Assembly (NCBI GenBank): GCA_021014325.1
Contig: CM037462.1
Coordinates: forward strand, 1,210,318-1,274,317
Direction: 5' to 3'
Origin: Plazaster borealis
Taxonomy: Eukaryota > Echinodermata > Asteroidea > Forcipulatida > Labidiasteridae
Length of the DNA stretch: 64,000 nt
In this document: piece after piece, positions 9,997-21,900 of the stretch
How the letters are laid out: each line of letters begins with the position of its first letter
Position numbering within the stretch: position 1 is the first letter of the stretch
Position numbers and translations under genes: made by a program
Notes under the pieces: generated by a model
Seen by the model: the letters and a program-made list of their open reading frames with translations, nothing else
What the model was told of the DNA's origin: nothing
Database searches by the model: none

Positions 9997-12900
9997 ATAT
10001 AAATCTTTTTGTCCAAGCTTTCATAGATGGATATTGTCTAGATGGGCCTAGCTTATAGGCCTACTTTATCACCGAAACATTATGATAGGCTATGTATGTT
10101 AAGGACAAAATAATAAAACAATTTAGTCAAATTATAATCAACTTAACAAGAGGGGCCTTATTTTTTATTAGCACAAACATTACGCAGCGCTATGAAGTGG
10201 CCCATAACGCGGACGTACGCGAATGGGCAGTCGCGTACGTAAGCGCGCACGCCGAATGCAAAATGTTCGCGGTCATGTGTGTTCTCTTTAAATTAAAATC
10301 GTCCCGTAGTCACGCACCACATCAAACATGTCTGCGCCCAGGGAGGCTTCTAAACGAGGAGCAAGTTAGCGCTCTAGTCAATATAGCTCTATGGAACGGA
10401 CGTATGAAGCCGAATTCCTCGTGATAGACCGTGCAAGTCTCGCGCGTATTCGACCATTTTTGGGACCACTTTGGTCCCACGTACATTGCATTAACGCGTG
10501 AAGGAAGCAAATCGCGCATTTTAACGGGTTCCAATGTTCGGATACGCGCGATACTTGCACACGTAAAAAGCCATAACCACGCACTTTTACATGGTTGTGG
10601 TTATGAGGGTTCTTCCATGGTGAGAGGGAAGGGGAGGGAGTGTTCATCACCCTCACCCTCCCCACCCCCACAATTGTCAATCCTAACCCTAAACCCTACC
10701 CCTACCCCTAACCCTACCCCTAGCCCTAGCCCTAGCCCTACCCCTACCCCTACCCCTACCCCTACCCCTAACCCTATCCCTATCCCCTCCCCCTCACCCA
10801 ACCCCTCACCCTCACCCTCAACCCCTCACCCTCACCCTCGCCTCCTCCCCCACCATAACCATCACCCTCACCGTCACGTGGTTGTGGCTTCATACGTCTG
10901 ATGCCACAACCACGCAAACGTGCCGTGGTTGTGGCTTCATGAAGCCACAACCACAGCCGTTGTAATGTGCGTGGTTGTGGCAAGGAATTGGGCTTCATAC
11001 GTCTGATGCCACAACCACGCAAACGTGCCGTGGTTGTGGCTTCATCCGTATGAAGCCACAACCACAGCCGTTGCAATGTGCGTGGTTGTGGCAAGGAATT
11101 GGGCTTCATACGTCTGATGCCACAACCACGCAAACGTGCCGTGGTTGTGGCTTCATACGTATCAAGCCACAACCACAGCCGTTGCAATGTGCGTGGTTGT
11201 GGCAAGGAATTGGGCTTCATATGTCTGATGCCACAACCACGTAAACGTGCCGTGGTTGTGGCTTCATACGTATCAAGCCACAACCACAGCCGTTGCAATG
11301 TGCGTGGTTGTGGCAAGGAATTGGGCTTCATACGTATGAAGCCACAACCACAGCCGTTGCAATGTGCGTGGTTGATTCGCGCGAGACTTGCACACGTATG
11401 AAGCCACAACCACGCACTTTTACATGGTTGAGGTTATGAGGGTTCTTCCATGGTGAGAGGGAAGGGGAGGGGAGTGTTCATCACCCCCACACTCCCCACC
11501 CCCACAATTGTCATTCCTAACCCTAAACCCTACCCCTAGCCCTACCCCTACCCTACCCCTACCCCTACCCCTACCCCTACCCCTACCCCTACCCCTACCC
11601 CTACCCCTAGCCCTACCCCTACCCTACCCCTACCCCTACCCCTACCCCTACCCCTACCCCTAACCCTACCCCTAACCCTACCCCTAACCCTATCCCTATC
11701 CCTATCCCCTAACCCTCACCCAACCCCTCACCCTCACCCTCATCCCCTCCCCCACCATAACCCGTGGCTTCATACGTCTAATGCCACAACCACTCAAACG
11801 TGCCGTGGTTGTGGCTTCAAACATAGTGAAGCCACAACCACGGCCGTTGCAATGTGCATGGTTGTGGCAAGGAATTGGGCTCCTTGCCACAACCATGCAC
11901 ATTGCAAAAGCACGTATTGCGTGGTTGTGGCATCAGACGTAATAAGCCCAATTCCTTGCCACAACCATGCACAGTGCACCGGCCGTGGTTGTGGCTTCAT
12001 CCATATGAAGCCACAACCACGGCCGTTGCAATGTGCATGGTTGTGGCAAGGAATTGGGCTTCATACATCTGATGCCACAACCACGTAAACGTGCCGTGGT
12101 TGTGGCTTCATCTATATGAAGCCACAACCACGGCCGTTGCAATGTGCATGGTTGTGGCAAGGAATTGGGCTTCATACATCTGATGCCACAACCACGTAAA
12201 CGTGCTGTGGTTGTGGCTTCATCTATATGAAGCCACAACCACGGCCGTTGCAATGTGCATGGTTGTGGCAAGGAATTGGGCTTCATACGTCTGATGCCAC
12301 AACAAAACGTGAGGTGATTGTAGCTCCATACATTATGAAGCCACAACCACGGCCGTTGCAATGTGCATGGTTGTGGCAGGAATTAGGCTTCATACGTATG
12401 AAGCCTAATTCCTTGCCACAACCATGCACATTGCAACGGCCGTGGATGTGGCATCAGACGTATGAAGCCAACGGCCGTGGTTGTGGCTTCATATGTATAA
12501 AGCCACAACCACGGCACGTTTGCGTGGTTGTGGCATCAGACGTATGAAGCCCAATTCCTTGCCACATGCACATTGCAACGGCCGTGGTTGTAGCTTCAAA
12601 TGGATGAAGCCACAACCACGGCACGTTTACGTGGTTGTGGCATCAGCAGGGGCGGATCCAGGATTTTCCAAACGGGGGGGGGCGTGAAAATATACCAAGC
12701 AGCAAAATCTTACCTTCCCCATTTCTCCCTCCCCTTCTCTCTCTCTCCCTCTTTTTTTCTTTTCTCCCAATTTTTTTTTTTTTTTTTAATATGAAAAAGC
12801 CCCACGCCCCCCCCCCCTGGATCCGCGCCTGACGTATAAAGCCTAATTCCTTGCCACAACCATGCACATTGCAACGGCCGCGGTTGTGGCTTCATATGGA

Positions 12901-15900
12901 TGAAGCCACAACCACGGCACGTTTTGCGTGGTTGTGGCATCAGACGTATGAAGCCTAATTCCTTGCCACAACCACGCACCTCGCCCCGGCCGTGGTTGTG
13001 GCTTCCTATGGCTGATGCCACACCCACGGCACGATTACGTGGTTGTGGCATTAGATGTATGAAGCCCAATTCCTTGCCACAACCACGCACATTGCAACGG
13101 CCGTGGTTGTGGCTACATATGTCCCACGCCACACCCACGGCACGTTTGCGTGGTTGTGGCATCAGACGTATGAAGCCACAACCACGGCACGTTGCAATGT
13201 GCGTGGTTGTGGCAAGGAATTGGGCTTCATACGTCTGATGCCACAACCACGCAAACGTGCCGTGGTTGTGGCTTCATCCGTATGAAGCCACAACCACAGC
13301 CGTTGCAATGTGCGTGGTTGTGGCAAGGAATTGGGCTTCATACGTCTGATGCCACAACCACGCAAACGTGCCGTGGTTGTGGCTTCATACGTATCAAGCC
13401 ACAACCACAGCCGTTGCAATGTGCGTGGTTGTGGCAAGGAATTGGGCTTCATATGTCTGATGCCACAACCACGTAAACGTGCCGTGGTTGTGGCTTCATA
13501 CGTATCAAGCCACAACCACAGCCGTTGCAATGTGCGTGGTTGTGGCAAGGAATTGGGCTTCATACGTATGAAGCCACAACCACAGCCGTTGCAATGTGCG
13601 TGGTTGATTCGCGCGAGACTTGCACACGTATGAAGCCACAACCACGCACTTTTACATGGTTGAGGTTATGAGGGTTCTTCCATGGTGAGAGGGAAGGGGA
13701 GGGGAGTGTTCATCACCCCCACACTCCCCACCCCCACAATTGTCATTCCTAACCCTAAACCCTACCCCTACCCCTACCCCTACCCCTAGCCCTACCCCTA
13801 CCCTACCCCTACCCCTACCCCTACCCCTACCCCTACCCCTACCCCTAACCCTACCCCTAACCCTATCCCTATCCCTATCCCCTAACCCTCACCCAACCCC
13901 TCACCCTCACCCTCATCCCCTCCCCCACCATAACCCGTGGCTTCATACGTCTAATGCCACAACCACTCAAACGTGCCGTGGTTGTGGCTTCAAACATAGT
14001 GAAGCCACAACCACGGCCGTTGCAATGTGCATGGTTGTGGCAAGGAATTGGGCTCCTTGCCACAACCATGCACATTGCAAAAGCACGTTTTGCGTGGTTG
14101 TGGCATCAGACCTATGAAGCCCAATTCCTTGCCACAACCATGCACATTCCAACGACCGTGGTTGTGGCTTCATCCATATGAAGCCACAACCACGGCCGTT
14201 GCAATGTGCATGGTTGTGGCAAGGAATTGGGCTTCATACATCTGATGCCACAACCACGTAAACGTGCCGTGGTTGTGGCTTCATCTATATGAAGCCACAA
14301 CCACGGCCGTTGCAATGTGCATGGTTGTGGCAAGGAATTGGGCTTCATACATCTGATGCCACAACCACGTAAACGTGCTGTGGTTGTGGCTTCATCTATA
14401 TGAAGCCACAACCACGGCCGTTGCAATGTGCATGGTTGTGGCAAGGAATTGGGCTTCATACGTCTGATGCCACAACAAAACGTGAGGTGATTGTAGCTCC
14501 ATACATTATGAAGCCACAACCACGGCCGTTGCAATGTGCATGGTTGTGGCAAGGAATTAGGCTTCATACGTATGAAGCCTAATTCCTTGCCACAACCATG
14601 CACAGGCTTCATACGTATGAAGCCCAATTCCTTGCCACAACCATGCACATTGCAACGGCCGTGGATGTGGCATCAGACGTATGAAGCCAACGGCCGTGGT
14701 TGTGGCTTCATATGTATAAAGCCACAACCACGGCACGTTTGCGTGGTTGTGGCATCAGACGTATGAAGCCCAATTCCTTGCCACATGCACATTGCAACGG
14801 CCGTGGTTGTAGCTTCAAATGGATGAAGCCACAACCACGGCACGTTTACGTGGTTGTGGCATCAGCAGGGGCGGATCCAGGATTTTCCAAACGGGGGGGG
14901 GGCGTGAAAATATACCAAGCAGCAAAATCTTACCTTCCCCATTTCTCCCTCCCCTTCTCTCTCTCTCCCTCTTTTTTTCTTTTCCCCCTATTTTTTTTTT
15001 TTTTTTTATATGAAAAAGCCCCACGCCCCCCCCCCCCTGGATCCGCGCCTGACGTATAAAGCCTAATTCCTTGCCACAACCATGCACATTGCAACGGCCG
15101 CGGTTGTGGCTTCATATGGATGAAGCCACAACCACGGCACGTTTTGCGTGGTTGTGGCATCAGACGTATGAAGCCTAATTCCTTGCCACAACCACGCACA
15201 TCGCAACGGCCGTGGTTGTGGCTTCATATGGATGAAGCCACAACCACGGCACGTTTACGTGGTTGTGGCATTAGATGTATGAAGCCCAATTCCTTGCCAC
15301 AACCACGCACATTGCAACGGCCGTGGTTGTGGCTTCATATGTATGAAGCCACAACCACGGCACGTTTTACGTGGTTGTGGCATCAGACGTATGAAGCCCA
15401 GGGGTGAGGGTTAGGATTGACAATTGTGGGGGTGGGGAGGGTGAGGGTGATGAACACTCCCCTCCCCTTCCCTCTCACCATGGAAGAACCCTCATAACCA
15501 CAACCACGTAAAAGTGCGTGGTTGTGGCCTCATACCTGTGCAAGTCTCGCGCGTATCAACCACGCACATTGCAACGGCTGTGGTTGTGGATTCATGTATG
15601 AAGCCACAACCACGGCACCTTTACGTGGTTGTGGCATCAGACGTATGAAGTCCAATTCCTTGCCAAAACCACGCACATTGCAACGGCTGTGGTTGTGGAT
15701 TCATATGTATGAAGCCAAAAACCACGGCACCTTTACGTGGTTGTGGCATCAGACGTATGAAGCCAACGGCCGTGGTTGTGGCTTCATATGTATGAAGCCA
15801 CAGCCACGGCACGTTTTGCGTGGTTGTGGCATCAGACGTATGAAGCCCAATTCCTTGCCACAACCATGCACATTGCAACGGCCGTGGTTGTAGCTTCATA

Positions 15901-18900
15901 TGGATGAAGCCACAACCACGGCACGTTTACGTGGTTGTGGCATTAGGCTTCATACGTCTGATGCCACAACCACGCAAAACGTGCCGTGGTTGTGGCTTCA
16001 TACATAATGAAGCCACAACCACGGCCGTTGCAATGTGCATGGTTGTGGCAAGGAATTGGGCTTCATACGTCTGATGCCACAACAAAACATGAGGTGGCTG
16101 TAGCTTCATACATATGAAGCCACAACCACGGCCGTTGCAATGTGCATGGTTGTGGCAAGCCTAATTCGTTGCCACAACCATGCACATTGAAACGGCCGTG
16201 GTTGTGGCTTCATATAGATGAACAGGGGCGGATCCAGGATTTTCCAAACGGGGGGGCGTGAAAATATACCAAGCAGCAAAATCTTACCTTCCCCATTTCT
16301 CCCTCTCCTTCTCTCTCTCTCCCTCTTTTTTCTTTTCTCCCTCTTTTTTTTTTTTTTTATATGAAAAAGGGGGGCGTGCGCCCCACGCCCCCTGGATCCG
16401 CGCATGATGAAGCCACAACCACGGCACGTTTACGTGCTTGTGGCATCAGATGTATGAAGCCCAATTCCTTGCCACAACCACACACATTGCAACGGCCGTG
16501 GATGTGGCATCAGACGTATGAAGCCAACGGCCGTGGTTGTGGCTTCATATGTATAAAGCCACAACCACAGCACGTTTTGCGTGGTTGTGGCATCAGACGT
16601 ATGAAGCCCAATTCCTTGCCACAACCATGCACATTGCAACGGCCGCGGTTGTGGCTTCATATGGATGAAGCCACAACCATGGCATGTTTACGTGGTTGTG
16701 GCATCAGACGTATGAAGCCCAATTCCTTGCCACAACCATGCACATTGCAACGGCCGCGGTTGTGGCTTCATATGGATGAAGCCACAACCACAGCACGTTT
16801 TGCGTGGTTGTGGCATCAGACGTATGAAGCCCAATTCCTTGCCACAACCATGCACATTGCAACGGCCGCGGTTGTGGCTTCATATGGATGAAGCCACAAC
16901 CATGGCATGTTTACGTGGTTGTGGCATCAGACGTATGAAGCCCAATTTCTTGCCACAACCACGCACATTGCAACGGCCGTGGTTGTGGTTTCATGTATGA
17001 ATCCACAACCACGGCACGTTTACGTGGTTGTGGCATTAGGCTTCTTACGTCTGATGCCACAACCACGCAAACGTGCCGTGGTTGTGGCTTCACACATATG
17101 AAGCCACAACCACGGCCGTTGCAATGTGCGTGGTTGTGGCAAGGGATTGGGCTTCATACGGCTGTGGTTGTGGATTAATATGTATGAAGCCACAACCACG
17201 GCACGTTTACGTGGTTGTGGCATCAGACGTATGAAGCCCAATTCCTTGCCACAACCACGCACATTACAACGGCCGTGGTTATGGCTTCATATGTGTGAAG
17301 CCACAACCACGGCACGTTTACGTGGTTGTGGCATCAGACGTATGAAGCCCAATTCCTTGCCACAACCACGAACATTGCAACGGCCGTGGTTGTGTCTTCA
17401 TATGGCCGTTGCAATGTGCATGGTTGTGGCAAGGAATTGGGCTTCATACGTCTGATGCCACAACCACGCAAAACGTGCCGTGGTTGTGGCTTCATCCATA
17501 TGAAGCCACAACCACGGCCGTTGCAATTTGCATGGTTGTGGCAAGGAATTGGGCTTCATACGTCTGATGCCACAACCACGCAAAACGTGCCTTGGTTGTG
17601 GCTTCATACATAATAAAGCCACAACCACGGCCGTTGCAATGTGCATGGTTTTGGCAAGGAATTGGGCTTCATTACGTCTGATGCCACAACAAAACGTGAG
17701 GTGGTTGTAGCTCCATACATATGAAGCCACAACCACGGCCGTTGCAATGTGCATGGTTGTGGCAAGGAATTAGGCTTCATACGTATGAAGCCTAATTCCT
17801 TGCCACAACCATGCACAGGCTTCAGACGTATGAAGCCTAATTCCTTGCCACAACCATGCACATTGCAACGGCCGTGGTTGTGGCTTCATATAGATGAAGC
17901 CACAACCACGGCACGTGTACGTGGTTGTGGCATCAGATGTATGAAGCCCAATTCCTTGCCACAACCACGCACATTGCAACGGCCGTGGTTGTGGCTTCAT
18001 ATGTATGAAGCCACAACCACGGCACGTTTTACGTGGTTGTGGCATCAGACGTATGAAGCCCAGGGGTGAGGGTTAGGATTGACAATTGTGGGGGTGGGGA
18101 GGGTGAGGGTGATGAACACTCCCCTCCCCTTCCCTCTCACCATGGAAGAACCCTCATAACCACAACCACGTAAAAGTGCGTGGTTGTGGCCGTCGTGTGC
18201 AAGTCTCGCGCGTATCAACCACGCACATTGCAACGGCTGTGGTTGTGGATTCATGTATGAAGCCACAACCACGGCACCTTTACGTGGTTGTGGCATCAGA
18301 CGTATGAAGTCCAATTCCTTGCCACAACCACGCACATTGCAACGGCTGTGGTTGTGGATTCATATGTATGAAGCCAAAACCACGGCACCTTTACGTGGTT
18401 GTGGCATCAGACGTATGAAGCCAACGGCCGTGGTTGTGGCTTCATATGTATGAAGCCACAACCACGGCACGTTTTGCGTGGTTGTGGCATCAGACGTATG
18501 AAGCCCAATTCCTTGCCACAACCATGCACATTGCAACGGCCGTGGTTGTAGCTTCATATGGATGAAGCCACAACCACGGCACGTTTACGTGGTTGTGGCA
18601 TTGGGCTTCATACGTCTGATGCCAAAACCACGTAAACGTGCCGTGGGTGTGGCTTCATCCATGATGGAGCCACAACCACGGCCGTTGCAATGTGCATGGT
18701 TGTGGCAAGGAATTGGGATTCATACGTCTGATGCCACAACCACGCAAAACGTGCCGTGGTTGTGGCTTCATACATAATGAAGCCACAACCACGGCCGTTG
18801 CAATGTGCGTGGTTGTGGCAATGATTTGGGCTTCATACGTCTGATGCCACAACCACAACGACGGCCAGGAGACGTTTCGACCGACCCCATTCAACACCTT

Positions 18901-21900
18901 TTGCATGCACAACATTTATCATAATACAAATCAACATTGCGTACCCATGTCAACTACCGTTACCAAGCCATTTCTATAAAATGATGACATCTGAGTGCCC
19001 CCTCCATTTACCCCCTTATCTACATTTGCAACATTTTTACGCAAGAAGTGTGCCCATCTAGCGGGTGCCGCGTCTCGCTAGTTGTATAAAGCCGTTGTGT
19101 TTAATAACTGTGTTCACGTAATGGACATGAAACGTTCCGGTGTACAGATCAGCACCAACGTGAGTTTCTCGCCACACTTGTAAAATGAGTTTAGTGAACG
19201 ATGTGGACAACAACAAAAGAGGGCCCGTTTTATTGGAAAGTCGTGTAACACTCTGAGACGAGTTGGTCCTAGGGGCAAAAATCGGTGGGATTCCAGCGTT
19301 ACGGCAATTATTTATAGGGCTAGAATCTAAGATAGGCCTACCATTATTTATCATGGTGTGACCATCTTTTGACGGGCTTTGTTCTCATTTGATAACGGGA
19401 TCAGAATGTGTTATCAACACAGCCTCGGTTTGGTTACATAGGATTGACTTAGAGGAAAACAAGATGGCTGCACCATGATTGTTCAAGGCTTTAGTTTGGA
19501 CCGAGGAGATTTCTGGGGCGTGTTTTGTTAAAGGCACTGTACACGTTTGGTAATTACTCAAAATATATATTAATATAAAAACTGACTTGGTAACGAGCAA
19601 CAGAGAGCTGTTGATAGTATAAAACATTGTAGGAAACGACTCCTTCTGAAGTAACGTAGTTTTTGAGAAAGAGGTAATTTCTCACTAAAATAATAAAAAC
19701 TTATTGCAAGAAGTTTTTTATTCCTACATCTGAAAGCACACAAATTTGTATAACAAGGGTATTTTTTTCTTTCATCATTTTCTTGCAACTTCGATGACCA
19801 ATTGAGCCCAAATTTTCACAGGCTTGTTATTTTATGCATATGTTGGGATACACCAAGTGAGAACACTGGTCTTTGACAATTACCAAACGTATACGGTGCC
19901 TTTAACGACCCTGATCCGAAACAGTTCGAGACGTATAGGCACATGTTTTGAAAAGCAATGTTCTAAAAACATAAAGCCTTCATTCAATGTTCGAGTAATA
20001 GTCTATCATTATTGGATTTGTATGCTTCAAGGTTTTTTATTTTTAAAGAATTCCGTTTCCAAACGGCCATAGCTAGCCACAGTAGAAGCTGCTTGATTTG
20101 GACGCCGCCTACGTTGAACAGAAACTGTGCTGACCGCTGTCAACTCATGGCGCTAATGCCCCCATTTGTATATTTCATTATTTCTTTCACCTGCCATTAG
20201 CATTATGGTCTATCCGGTGTAGCGATTCGTAAATCGAAGGTGTTTGCCCCAATAAGGTGAATTTCAGACCAATTGTGGCTGACCATATAGTGTCTTGGGC
20301 TCAATATCGTACAAGAAAGCAGCGTCATACAATGTTGAGGCATGACCTCAGTTGAGAAACTTGAAAAACATTGAAAAACATGACTCGTTAATTTTTTCGG
20401 CAGAGGGCGTGCTGTGTTCTCGGAAAGCGCCCTCTTTTGGCTTTGATTCTCTTTTGGTGAAACCGATACGATTATTATCCCCAACCCGTTGAGCAAGGAC
20501 CAGTCCTAGGACTTACCTGCCAGCGGGGCACCAATAAGTATTCCAATGCCATATGGAAATAAACCGAGTATCATCACGCCATTGTTGCTGTACGAATCGG
20601 CAAAAATTTCTGCCGCAATGCCGACTGACGCACCGAACAAAACAGACCGTAACAACCCACCAACTAAACAGAATCAAACAACAAGATGAGTTCAACATAT
20701 CGTTAATACTTTCTTTTCATTTCTACAACATAATTGGTCAGGTACTCCATAAACATCAGCTATGTTTAGATTATTTTGAAAAATATATATGCGTTGAAAG
20801 AGTTCACATCTGTAAGATTGGGCTTATCCCTAACAAATACCAAAAGAAATTGTTTTTGAATCACATCGAATGAGCCAGTTTTTACCCAGCCCCGTTGACT
20901 ATAAACAAAATGGACGTAGGCCTATGTCAAATATTTTGTGGTTAACATAAGCAAGTTCTGAAGTGATTTTCTTTCCTTTGTCAGTGTAGGAAAACAATTT
21001 CAAATTATGCCTTATAGAGAGAAAAATGTACACATGGATAATTCATTTCTTTAAGTCAGAAGTCGTTAAAACCCTCCGAGCAGCCACGGGAAAAAATGTA
21101 CATGCTGGATCCCCTGGGAGCGCACGAGAGGCAGATTGTATTACGGGTAAATAACTGTGTTTGTGAGGCACAGTTCTTGTTCGAATGGATCAGAACAGAT
21201 GAATAGATGTTCCCTTGACCCACACACTCAAGATTGAAGCATTCTGGAAATTTACACATTGGTTTCACTGCTAATTTAAACAAAATTGTCAATTCGAAAG
21301 GATTAAGTTTTTGTGCACACAATAGGATTTTGTTGTGCACGTTATAATGGGACCCAGCTTTCCCACACTATTTTGTCAACCTCTGAGTTCACTCACCCAG
21401 AAATCACTATACAGTAGGATGAAAGAGGGGTGTTTAAAGGTAGTTCAAAACAAAAATCAACCGAATTGATCCACACATTTTGTAGTTATTAACAAAAGTA
21501 TGAAGCTGGTCCTCCCGCCTGCTCCCCATGGCTGCTCGGAAGGTTTCTGTAGAACTTGTGCAAATTTACCTATCGACAAAACCAGGAAATGTTCAAACGT
21601 GTACGCGATTAACAACACCCCAAACTCAACAGCAGCCAAAAATGTGGACGCAGAGAGAAAGTAGATTCTTTGGAAGGGAAGACTGCCACCAAATACAGCG
21701 ATGAGAATTTTGCCGACAATATCTCCAAGAGCTAAAAACATGATTCCCAGAGCAATCTGATCACTGCTGAGACCACCACGCCTATCCATAAAACTTGCCT
21801 AAAGAGGACGAAAAGAGGTAGCACTAAACTGAAAATATTGATTGGTTGTCATGTAAGATTTTGTTACAACAGTCAACTACCGACATTGACTGTAATGGCT

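Larger units (their letters stand above)
10571..18866. repeat. Hairpin-rich satellite locus with 111-bp unit and higher-order copies
   Basis: Almost 8.3 kb is made of a 111-bp unit (steps seen at 10944, 11055, 11166 and at 12011, 12122, 12233). Each unit contains the 11-mer GCCACAACCAC and its reverse complement, two of each, in alternating orientation. Spacers such as 'ggccgttgcaatgtgc', 'aaggaattgggcttcatacg' and 'gtaaacgtgcc' separate them. Several dozen units are present. A block of about 2.2 kb is repeated (about 10.95-13.18 kb against 13.2-15.4 kb). A different 2.66-kb step links about 15.4 kb to 18.06 kb. A linker (TTCCATGGTGAGAGGG) faces forward three times and backward twice. Long ORFs on both strands here are by-products of the repeat and are not genes. 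Confidence 0.95.

Noticed and set aside
10431..18915. Many ORFs of 60-209 codons on both strands in the satellite
   Set aside because: They translate the same 111-bp repeat in different frames and strands, with no codon bias or domain.
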